Of a DNA stretch of 64,000 nucleotides, positions 40,594 to 48,154 are shown one piece after another. A program made the position numbers and the translations under genes. The stretch comes from Porphyromonas vaginalis. GTDB lineage: Bacteria > Bacteroidota > Bacteroidia > Bacteroidales > Porphyromonadaceae. Under the pieces are notes generated by a model. That model ran no database searches, had not been told where the DNA came from, and worked only from the letters and a program-made list of their open reading frames with translations. The stretch lies in NCBI RefSeq assembly GCF_958301595.1, contig NZ_CATQJU010000001.1:930001-994000 (forward strand), written 5' to 3'. Numbering within the stretch: the first letter of the stretch is position 1; each line of letters starts with the position of its first letter.

Positions 40594-40926
40594 CTACAAC
40601 TGTCGCTTTAGTAGGCTATTTACCTCAGAGAGACGCTTCAGCAGCTCTGTCGTGTCATTACTCTCCTTGAGTACCTCACACTGTACGGCTATATCCACAG
40701 CCGCCATAAGCCAGTGCAACTGCTCATCGCTCTCCGCAGGTTGCGGGTAGGCTGCACGATACTTCTTGACGAGAGCCGATATCGTATGCTGTGCACGACG
40801 ATAGTAAGGCTCCTCGCTGCGTGGCACATCGATGGGGATAGCGATACCATCGACAAGTAGCGTGATACTCTGCATCTCGTCCTGACGATGCTCTGGTTTA
40901 GTGCTATGCAGATCCATCTGTGCCAT
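40594..40926 (-). CDS. zapA: Cell division protein ZapA
   Basis: A 110-residue FtsZ-bundling protein. The family pattern is an N-terminal beta part (SITLLVDGIAIPIDVPRSEEPYYRRA) followed by a long helix (DIAVQCEVLKESNDTTELLKRLSEV) that forms the tetrameric coiled coil. Its ATG overlaps the stop of the upstream coiled-coil gene by one base (TAATG), so the two are translationally coupled. Confidence 0.85.
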   Translation of the reverse strand: MAQMDLHSTKPEHRQDEMQSITLLVDGIAIPIDVPRSEEPYYRRAQHTISALVKKYRAAYPQPAESDEQLHWLMAAVDIAVQCEVLKESNDTTELLKRLSEVNSLLKRQL

Positions 40927-41249
40927 TAGTGAGGCTGAGTTGTAGCTGTACTATGTTGTAGCTCTAGGAGAGCTATACTTTGGTCCATTCGTTTGATCAT
41001 CTGAGACAGTCGCTCCTTAGCGATGCCCATATCAGTACCACTGACGATAAGCGCACGCGCCATCAAGAGTTGCCGGTTGCGACTCTCGAGTCCCTCCAGC
41101 TCATCACACCGCTCACTGAGCCGTGCCTTGAGGTCTGCTATCTCCCTGCGCTGCGCCTCTATCTCTTGTTGCAGCGCATCACGCTGCTCGATGAGTCGCA
41201 GAGCATTCTGGTAGAGTGCATCCACCTGTAGTTGCTCGTCGTGCGTCAT
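40926..41249 (-). CDS. Small coiled-coil protein coupled to zapA
   Basis: A 107-residue soluble protein starting MTHDEQLQVDAL. The middle (about residues 15-65) is a leucine-containing coiled coil, EQRDALQQEIEAQRREIADL and onward. The frame is open to 41453, but that part crosses the promoter and lacks protein character, so I use the ATG at 41249. Its position directly before zapA with a one-base overlap suggests a role in division, perhaps like ZapB. I do not recognise it further. Confidence 0.75.
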   Translation of the reverse strand: MTHDEQLQVDALYQNALRLIEQRDALQQEIEAQRREIADLKARLSERCDELEGLESRNRQLLMARALIVSGTDMGIAKERLSQMIKRMDQSIALLELQHSTATTQPH

Positions 41250-41268
41250 TTCGTCACCATGTGTATCA

Positions 41269-41299
41269 CAAAGGTACAGAAAAAAAAGACTCATCCCAA
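41269..41299 (-). promoter_or_regulatory. Promoter of the coiled-coil/zapA pair
   Basis: On the minus strand, TTG (41297-41299), a 20-base spacer and TACCTTTG (41269-41276), 19 bases before the ATG at 41249. Confidence 0.75.
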
Positions 41300-41413
41300 G
41301 ATTTTGTCGCACCCTGCCCCGCAACGACACCTCCACACACCTACCCCAGCATCTCCAAAACAGGAGTTGGCCGTTTGTAATGCGGTTTGCGGAGTTGAAG
41401 GTCGGGTTGGCGT

Positions 41414-41444
41414 TTGGCGGTCTCAGATATTCTTCGTACCTTTG
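41414..41444 (+). promoter_or_regulatory. Promoter of tRNA-fMet
   Basis: TTG at 41414-41416, a 20-base spacer, TACCTTTG at 41437-41444, 14 bases before the tRNA. Confidence 0.8.
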
Positions 41445-41458
41445 CAGGTACAAACGAT

Positions 41459-41530
<72 letters not shown>

Positions 41531-41539
41531 CTAATGATA

Positions 41540-41571
41540 GACGCATTCCTCATTTGGGGTGCGTCTTTTTT
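41540..41571 (+). terminator. Terminator of tRNA-fMet
   Basis: GACGCATTCC pairs with GGGGTGCGTC (two G:T pairs), loop TCATTT, followed by a run of six T. It starts 10 bases after the tRNA. Confidence 0.85.
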
Positions 41572-41661
41572 GTTGTCCATACGCTATGGTGTGCGCTGAG
41601 CGGGGCGAAGAGGAATGGGACAGCCGTCGCTTTAGGAGTTTGCGGACAAAAGCTGTCAGAT

Positions 41662-41848
41662 GAGACTGTTGCAAAAGTCAACAGTCTCACAATCTTGCGA
41701 GCAAGATTGTCCTGACTTTGCAGAAGACTTTGCAGAAAGGATGAAGCGCAAGATGCTGAGGATGAGGTCTGAAGGAAGCATACCTCGGTATGTGACCGAA
41801 GGCGAATCCCGAAAGCAACACAGCGATTCGCCTTTATGCAACAGCCTC
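41662..41848. mobile_element. Putative 187-bp non-autonomous element with IS-like ends
   Basis: The ends are GAGACTGTTGCA (41662-41673) and TGCAACAGCCTC (41837-41848), 12-base inverted repeats with one mismatch. They resemble the CTGTTGCAAA ends seen in several insertion-sequence families. Inside are two perfect hairpins: GAGACTGTTG/CAACAGTCTC (from 41662) and ACAATCTTGC/GCAAGATTGT (about 41690-41711), and an AGGCGAATC/GATTCGCCT pair. Open frames on both strands cross it but show no protein family. It lies 130 bases after tRNA-fMet. Confidence 0.55.
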
Positions 41849-41857
41849 CAGATACGA

Positions 41858-41900
41858 AAAGCACGCTACACACCCCTCTCAAGGGTCTGTAGCGTGCTTT
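41858..41900. terminator. Terminator of rpmE
   Basis: AAAGCACGCTACA (41858-41870) pairs with TGTAGCGTGCTTT (41888-41900), a 13-bp perfect stem. On the minus strand it is followed by T residues and lies 56 bases after the rpmE stop. Confidence 0.85.
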
Positions 41901-41956
41901 GTGATTTAGGTGAAGCCGAGAGACGCAGACGGTGCTCTCAGACTGCGATATGTGGC

Positions 41957-42220
41957 TTACTTATCAGCCTTCTTACCACGATTGCCGTAGCGGCTCATGA
42001 ACTTATCGACACGTCCTGCCGTATCAACGAGCTTAGCCTTGCCCGTGTAGAAGGGGTGAGACGTATTGGAGATCTCTATCTTGATGAGCGGATAGGTCTC
42101 GCCATCGATCTCGATAGTCTCCTTAGCGTTGGCAGTACTCTTCGTGATGAAGACTTCGTCATTGGACATATCTTTGAATGCCACTGGACGGTAATTCTCA
42201 GGATGTAGATCCTTTTTCAT
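41957..42220 (-). CDS. rpmE2: Ribosomal protein bL31, type B
   Basis: An 87-residue bL31 (MKKDLHPENYRPVAFKDMSND...TSHPFYTGKAKLVDTAGRVDKFMSRYG). It lacks the four cysteines of zinc-binding L31, so it is the zinc-independent type B form usual in this group. The gene has a long leader (about 190 bases from the -7 box at 42408-42415) and a terminator just downstream. Confidence 0.95.
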   Translation of the reverse strand: MKKDLHPENYRPVAFKDMSNDEVFITKSTANAKETIEIDGETYPLIKIEISNTSHPFYTGKAKLVDTAGRVDKFMSRYGNRGKKADK

Positions 42221-42407
42221 TGCTTTGTTGCGTTTAAGTAGTTAATAATCTTGCAGGGGCGTGGCTCTCCTTCCTCCTAAATAGTAGTGAAAGAGGGCTA
42301 GCGAAAGGCCTTCCTCTCGTCTAGCACCACGTGGATACCGCAAGGGCTTGTCTCGATCAAGTAGCAATCGGTGAGCTGCTCACACTTGGGAGATAAGCTT
42401 CGGAGGG
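42221..42407 (-). other. Long untranslated leader of rpmE
   Basis: No gene is supported here; one open frame overlaps it but has no family character. If the -7 box at 42408 is used, this becomes a leader of about 185 bases. I cannot draw a convincing conserved fold from one sequence. Confidence 0.4.
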
Positions 42408-42415
42408 CAAAGGTA
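42408..42415 (-). promoter_or_regulatory. Promoter -7 box for rpmE
   Basis: TACCTTTG on the minus strand; no clear TTG at -33. Confidence 0.5.
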
Positions 42416-42446
42416 CAATAAATATCTGAATCTTCAGAATCTGGGT

Positions 42447-42580
42447 CTTGGCTGTTAGCTGGAGTGATCGGAGCTATCAGAGCTATCGGAGCCATCGGGA
42501 CTCCGCTCTCTAGTCTCTAACCTCTAACCCCTAATCTCTAGTCTCTAACCTCTAACCCCTAGTCTCTAATCTCTAAATTC
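42447..42580. repeat. Low-complexity island upstream of slyD
   Basis: CTTGGCTGTTAGCTGGAG passes into GATCGGAGCTATCAGAGCTA units (to about 42500), then CTCTAACCTCTAACCCCTAA units up to 42579. The last unit ends three bases before the slyD -7 box (TACCTTTG at 42582), so the -33 position lies inside the repeat. Confidence 0.8.
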
Positions 42581-42581
42581 G

Positions 42582-42589
42582 TACCTTTG
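42582..42589 (+). promoter_or_regulatory. Promoter -7 box for slyD
   Basis: TACCTTTG, 74 bases before the slyD ATG. The -33 region is repeat sequence without TTG. Confidence 0.55.
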
Positions 42590-42663
42590 CGGTAGCACCG
42601 ATGCGATGTGACAGTCGCTGCGGTGCCTGAACCGCATTTTATCACGAACAAAGTATACCTAAC

Positions 42664-43227
42664 ATGAAGATTACAAAAGATAGCTACGTAACCTGCGAAT
42701 ACGAACTCTACACAGGTGAAGGAAAGGGAGACATCGTCGAGAAGGCTACTCCCGAGGCTCCTCTAGCTCTGATCGTCGGAGCTGGATTTCTACTGGAGGC
42801 TTTCGAGAAGCAACTGATGGGACTAGAGCCTGGCGACAAGTTTGACTTTACCCTCAAGCCCGAGGAGGCGTATGGAGAGGTCTCTGACGCTTACATCCTG
42901 GAGCTGGAGAAGGATCTCTTCAAAAACGAGAAGGGCGAATTCCACTCAGATGTCGTTTTCGAGGGCAATGCTGTCCCTATGCTCGACAACCAAGGCAATC
43001 AGCTGGTTGGCATCGTCGAGAAGATCACCGACGATACGGTGACGATGGACTTTAACCACCCGCTGGCTGGTCAGACGCTACACTTCATCGGATCTGTCCT
43101 AGAGGCACGTCCTGCCACTGAGGAGGATCGTCAGAGACTGACGGCACAGTTCTCGGGCCATGCGGGCGGTTGCTGCGACGGCGACGATCACGAGGGTGGT
43201 TGCTCTTGCTGTAGCGGTTGCCACTAA
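42664..43227 (+). CDS. slyD: FKBP-type peptidyl-prolyl isomerase SlyD-like, with metal-binding tail
   Basis: A 187-residue cytosolic SlyD-type isomerase and chaperone. The FKBP part has VTCEYELYTGEG and PEAPLALIVGAGFLLEAFEK, with the inserted flap domain at about 75-120. The C-terminus carries a cysteine/histidine cluster (HAGGCCDGDDHEGGCSCC, then SGCH), fitting nickel or zinc binding as in SlyD. The aroC ATG follows 11 bases after the stop, so the two are probably co-transcribed. Confidence 0.9.
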   Translation: MKITKDSYVTCEYELYTGEGKGDIVEKATPEAPLALIVGAGFLLEAFEKQLMGLEPGDKFDFTLKPEEAYGEVSDAYILELEKDLFKNEKGEFHSDVVFEGNAVPMLDNQGNQLVGIVEKITDDTVTMDFNHPLAGQTLHFIGSVLEARPATEEDRQRLTAQFSGHAGGCCDGDDHEGGCSCCSGCH

Positions 43228-43238
43228 GCAATCACACG

Positions 43239-44327
43239 ATGAATAGCTTCGGACGGCATCTGCGACTGACCACCTTTGGGGAGTCGCACGGAGTGGCCAT
43301 GGGGGGAATCCTCGATGGTATGCCTGCGAGCTTCCGGATCGATCGGGAGGCTGTGCAGCACTTTGTCAACCTACGTCGTCCGGGCTACTCACGATCTACG
43401 ACAAAACGCCGAGAGCCAGACGAAGTGGTCTGGCTCTCAGGCTTGACTGACGAGGGACGGACGCTGGGGAGTCCGATAGCCTTCGTGATACAAAACAAGG
43501 ATGCTCGCTCGCAAGACTACGCCACCGCCACGAGTGAGCTAGGAAAACCCTTTAGAGCAAATCATGCCGACCTGACTTACTGGCTTAAGTATGGTCTCGA
43601 GCCACAGCCTGGTGGAGGTCGGTCGAGTGGTCGTGAGACGGTCGCTCGCGTGGTGGCGGGAGCCATTGCTCAGCAATGGTTAGAGCAGGAGCGAGGCGTC
43701 ACGGTGCAGGCTTTCATACAGCAGGTGGGTACTCTGTCGCTAGCTGGCGACTACACGACCTACCCCTTAGAGCATACTTATGACCGCCTCTGCTACTGTC
43801 CTGATGAGACACTAGATGAGGAGATAGCCACTTACCTGACTAAGGTACAAGCTGATCGAGACAGCGTGGGCGGTGTCGTGGGCTGTGTGGTGCGTGGTGT
43901 GCCTGCAGGCCTTGGAAACCCCGTATTTAACCGTATACCAGCACTCCTGAGCTATGCCGTGATGAGCATACCGGGGAGTCGTGCTTTTGCCTTTGGCGAT
44001 GGCTTTGACCTAGCGGGGCAGCGGGGTAGTGCCGTGCTAGACGAATTGCTCGCGATGAGCGATACGGGTATGGTGACCTTCGGCAGCAATCACAATGGCG
44101 GTGCGCTCGGCGGGATCACGACGGGACAGGATCTGGTGATGAAGGTAGCGTTTAAGCCGACCCCTACCATTGCCCGTCCGCAGCAGACGCTCACGACCGA
44201 TGGAGAGAGCGTGACACATACCTTCACGGGTCGTCACGACCCGTGCATAGCACTACGGGCGGTGCCTGTCGTGCAGTCGATGGTGACTCTGACTCTTGCC
44301 GACCTACTGATTGCTGTCGGCGATTAG
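43239..44327 (+). CDS. aroC: Chorismate synthase
   Basis: A 362-residue enzyme catalysing the last step of the shikimate pathway (EPSP to chorismate, with reduced FMN). Family signatures are GESHGVAMGGILDGMP at the start, FGSNHNGGALGGITTGQ and the FMN-contacting FKPTPTIARPQQT. The frame is open from 43218, but MNSFGRHLRLTTFGESHG at 43239 is the natural start. The last 24 bases overlap the end of the convergent hemG gene. Confidence 0.96.
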   Translation: MNSFGRHLRLTTFGESHGVAMGGILDGMPASFRIDREAVQHFVNLRRPGYSRSTTKRREPDEVVWLSGLTDEGRTLGSPIAFVIQNKDARSQDYATATSELGKPFRANHADLTYWLKYGLEPQPGGGRSSGRETVARVVAGAIAQQWLEQERGVTVQAFIQQVGTLSLAGDYTTYPLEHTYDRLCYCPDETLDEEIATYLTKVQADRDSVGGVVGCVVRGVPAGLGNPVFNRIPALLSYAVMSIPGSRAFAFGDGFDLAGQRGSAVLDELLAMSDTGMVTFGSNHNGGALGGITTGQDLVMKVAFKPTPTIARPQQTLTTDGESVTHTFTGRHDPCIALRAVPVVQSMVTLTLADLLIAVGD

Positions 44328-45677
44328 TTGCTGGGCGACCTGCGTGCCTTGCGTGATGCGGTGCGCCATACCGATACCATCCCGACAATTGCCCGCAATG
44401 ATGAGCCCCGGGTAACGATGCTCTACCTCCGCAATGGCTGCGCAGCGTCTCTCGCTGTCGGCACCGTACTGCGGGATCGCATGGCGGTGGCGCGAGATAT
44501 GCACCATACTAGGCACTATGCGTGGGTCGATGTCGAGCACTTTGTAGAGATCTTTGAGTGCCAAAGCTTGTAGCTCTTTCTCTTCCATATCGATTAAGTC
44601 GGGGCGTCGTGCGCCTCCCATGAAGATGCTGTAGAGTACCCCTTCGCTGGTCGGTGTACGGTCGGCAAAGCAGTCGGACGGGAAGAGAATCCCGAGGATG
44701 TCCACCGGCTCTGACGAAGGCATGAGCGCACCGAAGCCACGATAGTTGCTGACCTTATGGTCAAAGCCGACAGCCACCTCGACGATCGGCGCATAGTAGA
44801 GACTTGTAATGGGCGATAAGAGTTCGTCTGGGAGGGTTTCGCCGAGGAAGCTCGCCAAGGCGTGGGCACCTACGGTCGAGACCACCTGCTCGGCTGAGAC
44901 TTCGTGTAGCTCTCCGCCTTGCTGGTAGGTGACAAGCCAGTCGCCTGCAGCCCCCTGTCTGACTGAGGTGACGAGGGCTCCCGTGCGGACATGCTCCGTG
45001 CCGATCTGCTCGACCATCTCGTGGATCATTGTCTCCAGTCCGTGACGTGCTGAGTAGACCTCTTTGGTGGCTAGGCGATCACGGTCGCTCTTGGGCTCTT
45101 TGGCTTTTGCCATAGCTCCACGAATGAAGCTCCCATACTCCTGCTCTAGGTTGTAGAGCTTGGGGAGTGCGTGGCGGGTCTCTAGCTTCATCGGATCGCC
45201 GGCGTAGATGCCCCCGACGAAGGGGTCGACGGCATACTGCAGGAAGCTCTTGCCTAGACGTCGCTTCGCAAGAGAGCCGACAGACTCGTAGGGATCGTTG
45301 CCTTTCTTGCGCCACGGCTCACCGAGCAGGCGAAACTTATCGCCTAGCGTAAAGAGTGGTGTCGTGAGCCCGCTCCAAGGACCCGAAGGGAGCTGGTGCA
45401 GCCGTTCTTTCTTATAAATGTATCGACAGTTGCCCGCTGGTGTGGCGGCCTCGTAGCCTGAGGGCAAGAGCGCAAAGAGCTCGGCAACTTCGGGAAAAGA
45501 TATCGACCCTGTGTTAGGTCCCGTCTCGAAGGTGTAGCCCTCCTCCTGCAAAGTGCGGATTTGTCCACCTGCGCGCTCCGCCTCCTCGAGGACGAGTACG
45601 GGCAGTCCCGCTTTCCGTAGGTAGAGTGCCGTGGTGAGACCTGTGATACCTGCGCCAATGACTATCGTTTGTTTCAT
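44304..45677 (-). CDS. hemG: Protoporphyrinogen oxidase (HemY/HemG type, FAD)
   Basis: A 457-residue FAD enzyme oxidising (copro)protoporphyrinogen IX in haem synthesis. The dinucleotide-binding N-terminus is VIGAGITGLTTALYLRKAG, followed by ERAGGQIRTL. YSARHGLETMIHEMVEQIG and the C-terminal GLIIAGNCRDGIGMAHRI fit the family. It follows bioA by 12 bases, so a haem gene is placed in the biotin group. No other haem-synthesis gene is in the window; an incomplete haem pathway is known in P. gingivalis. Confidence 0.9.
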   Translation of the reverse strand: MKQTIVIGAGITGLTTALYLRKAGLPVLVLEEAERAGGQIRTLQEEGYTFETGPNTGSISFPEVAELFALLPSGYEAATPAGNCRYIYKKERLHQLPSGPWSGLTTPLFTLGDKFRLLGEPWRKKGNDPYESVGSLAKRRLGKSFLQYAVDPFVGGIYAGDPMKLETRHALPKLYNLEQEYGSFIRGAMAKAKEPKSDRDRLATKEVYSARHGLETMIHEMVEQIGTEHVRTGALVTSVRQGAAGDWLVTYQQGGELHEVSAEQVVSTVGAHALASFLGETLPDELLSPITSLYYAPIVEVAVGFDHKVSNYRGFGALMPSSEPVDILGILFPSDCFADRTPTSEGVLYSIFMGGARRPDLIDMEEKELQALALKDLYKVLDIDPRIVPSMVHISRHRHAIPQYGADSERRCAAIAEVEHRYPGLIIAGNCRDGIGMAHRITQGTQVAQQLIADSNQ

Positions 45678-45689
45678 ACTGCGTGACTT

Positions 45690-47003
45690 TTATCGTGATT
45701 GTCTCGTGACCATCTCCTGGACGACCGTGAGCAAGCCTGCGGTGAGCTGGGAGAGTTCGTCGGGTTGGATAATGTATGGGGGCATGATGTAGCAGAGCCG
45801 GCCGAAAGGTCGTACCCAGATGCCAAGCTCCACAAAGCGTCGCTGCATAAAGGCCATATCGACCGGCTCATCTAGCTCGATCACGCCGATAGTGCCGAGG
45901 ACGCGCACCTCAGTGACCCCTGCGAAGGTGCTGGCGGGTGCTAGCTCACGCTTCAGTTGCGCCTCGATCTTGGCAACACGCTCTAGCGTTGGTTCCCGCT
46001 GCAGGAGCTGCAGGCTGGCGAGAGCTACGGAGCAAGCCAGAGGGTTGGCCATAAATGTGGGGCCGTGCATAAAGCAGCCCGCCTCACCACGGCAAACGGT
46101 CTCAGCGACGCGCTGCGTCGTGACAATGGCGGAGAGCGTCATATAGCCTCCCGTGAGTGCCTTGCCGAGGGTGACGATGTCGGGCAAGACGCCCGCATGC
46201 TCCATCGCAAACATACGTCCCGTACGTCCGAAGCCTGTGGCTATCTCGTCGAAGATGAGCAGCACGCCATACTGATCGCACAGCTTGCGTGCCTCCACGA
46301 GGTAGTTGGGATGGTAGAAGTACATACCGCCGGCTCCCTGCACGATAGGCTCTAAGATGAGTGCTGCGATCTGCTCGCCGTGCTGAGCGAGCACTTGACG
46401 GAGAGGCTCCATAGCATCGTCACGCCACGGCTCGCCCCACTTGACCGAGGGCGGTGCGAGGAAGTGTTGTTGTGGTAGTGCCGTGCCGAAGATACTATGC
46501 ATCCCCGTGACAGGGTCGCAGACGCTCATAGCGTGCCAGGTGTCGCCGTGGTAGCCTCGACGAATGGTGACGAAGTGGTCTCGCTGCGTCTCACCGAGGG
46601 ACTGCTGGTACTGGATCGCCATCTTGAGCGCCACCTCGACAGCCACCGAACCGCTGTCTGCGTAGAAGATCCAATCAAAGCCATCGGGAAGCATTTTCAG
46701 GAGTTCCTCGCCTAGTGCTATGGCTGGCTGATGCGTTAGCCCGCCAAACATGACGTGGCTCATCTTCCCTATCTGCGTCTCCACGGCAGCATTGAGCACA
46801 GGGTGGTTGTACCCATGCACAGCGCACCACCAGGAGCTCATGCCGTCGATCAGCTCTGTGCCGTCGGCTAGGTAGATGCGTACCCCCTCGGCGTGTGATA
46901 CGGGGTAGACTGGTAGCGGATCTTCTGTTGATGTGTAGGGATGCCACAGGTGCTTGTGATCCCACTCTAAGGCTTGCTGGACTGTTGGGTCGTATTGCTT
47001 CAT
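45690..47003 (-). CDS. bioA: Adenosylmethionine-8-amino-7-oxononanoate aminotransferase
   Basis: A 437-residue PLP aminotransferase that makes 7,8-diaminopelargonate, using SAM as amino donor. Motifs: [16 protein letters not shown] (substrate entrance), [12 protein letters not shown], the cofactor aspartate in [15 protein letters not shown], and the PLP lysine in [16 protein letters not shown]. The length is normal. It starts 3 bases after the bioB stop, forming bioB-bioA-hemG on the minus strand. Confidence 0.95.
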   Translation of the reverse strand: MKQYDPTVQQALEWDHKHLWHPYTSTEDPLPVYPVSHAEGVRIYLADGTELIDGMSSWWCAVHGYNHPVLNAAVETQIGKMSHVMFGGLTHQPAIALGEELLKMLPDGFDWIFYADSGSVAVEVALKMAIQYQQSLGETQRDHFVTIRRGYHGDTWHAMSVCDPVTGMHSIFGTALPQQHFLAPPSVKWGEPWRDDAMEPLRQVLAQHGEQIAALILEPIVQGAGGMYFYHPNYLVEARKLCDQYGVLLIFDEIATGFGRTGRMFAMEHAGVLPDIVTLGKALTGGYMTLSAIVTTQRVAETVCRGEAGCFMHGPTFMANPLACSVALASLQLLQREPTLERVAKIEAQLKRELAPASTFAGVTEVRVLGTIGVIELDEPVDMAFMQRRFVELGIWVRPFGRLCYIMPPYIIQPDELSQLTAGLLTVVQEMVTRQSR

Positions 47004-47006
47004 AGT

Positions 47007-48017
47007 TTAAGCGGTTTCTTCGGTACGCCAATCCTTTTCGTTGGTATTGCGATAGCCCATCTCGGCGATGAGCTGCATATCTTCGCGCGCCTGCATACCG
47101 CTGGTCGTCAGCATGTCGCCCGTGATGGCACTATTGATGCCGATGTACATAGCTTGGCGCATCACCTCTGGCGAAAGCCTCAGCCGCCCCCCACTAAAGC
47201 GCAGGAAAGCCGTCGGATTGATCAGACGAAAGAGTGCCACCGTGCGCAGATACTCCTCGTCCGTCAGGCGAGGCTCGTCGGCTAGTGGCGTCCCAGCGAT
47301 CGGCTGGAGTATATTAATAGGTATGGAGCGTATGGCGAGCGAACGGAGATAGCAGGCGAACTCGATGCGCTGTGCCATCGTCTCGCCCATGCCGATGATC
47401 CCTCCCGAGCAAACTTGCAGCCCTACCTCCCGAGCCCAACGAATGGTCTGCTCTTTCTCTGCCTGCGTGTGGGTCGTGCAGAGCTTGGGAAAGTGTGACG
47501 GAGCACTCTCTAGATTGCAGTGATAGGTGGTGACACCCGCCTCGTGCAGGCGTCGGAGCTGCTCCTTCGTTAGCAGTCCCATAGAGGCGCAAAGCTTGAT
47601 GTCGCTCGCCTGGTGCATCGCCTCATAGTGCTGCGCGATACGCTCTATCTCCCGATCACTCTGTCCGCGTCCACTGGCCACGAGTGCGATGCGCCCGATG
47701 CCCGCCTGACGATTGGCTCGTGACTCATCCACGCACGGCTCGACATCCAGCAGCGGATAGGCCTCCGCTTGCGTATGGTAGTGAGCACTCTGCGCACACC
47801 AGTGACAATCCTCGGAGCAGTGTCCGCTCTTGACGTTGATGATCGAGCAAGTGTCGAAAGCGTCTCCCATACAGTGCCGCGTCACGCGGTGGGCTGCCTC
47901 GTAGAGAGCCTCGCTAGTTGCTTCTTTGGCGAGTTGGAGTGCTTCTTCTTGTGTTACCTCCACGGGATCGGAAGAGCAGAGAGAGGTAACGATGTCTGAT
48001 AAAGGTCTCATGAGCAT
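47007..48017 (-). CDS. bioB: Biotin synthase
   Basis: A 336-residue radical-SAM enzyme that inserts sulphur into dethiobiotin. The cluster motif is [14 protein letters not shown] near residues 65-78. Conserved patches follow: [26 protein letters not shown], and the C-terminal SGGRLRLS with the [2Fe-2S] arginine. It leads the bioB-bioA-hemG group. BioD and BioF are not in the window, and no BirA operator is recognisable upstream. Confidence 0.96.
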   Translation of the reverse strand: MLMRPLSDIVTSLCSSDPVEVTQEEALQLAKEATSEALYEAAHRVTRHCMGDAFDTCSIINVKSGHCSEDCHWCAQSAHYHTQAEAYPLLDVEPCVDESRANRQAGIGRIALVASGRGQSDREIERIAQHYEAMHQASDIKLCASMGLLTKEQLRRLHEAGVTTYHCNLESAPSHFPKLCTTHTQAEKEQTIRWAREVGLQVCSGGIIGMGETMAQRIEFACYLRSLAIRSIPINILQPIAGTPLADEPRLTDEEYLRTVALFRLINPTAFLRFSGGRLRLSPEVMRQAMYIGINSAITGDMLTTSGMQAREDMQLIAEMGYRNTNEKDWRTEETA

Positions 48018-48039
48018 TCTATTGTATATCTATAATCGA

Positions 48040-48092
48040 ATGGACGCATCGCCCACCCCTTGCTTAGTAAAGGAGTCTGCGATACGTCCATC
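48040..48092. repeat. Inverted repeat between bioB and the peptide transporter
   Basis: ATGGACGCATCGC pairs with GCGATACGTCCAT (one mismatch) around a loop of about 26 bases. A second hairpin, ACAGTC/GACTGT with an extra pair, lies at about 48113-48134. One of them may terminate the transporter message, or act in the bioB leader. Confidence 0.5.
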
Positions 48093-48154
48093 GTTATTGG
48101 TGGAGAATTGATACAGTCTTTTGTTGGAGACTGTTATCTCATAGTACAGCCTCT

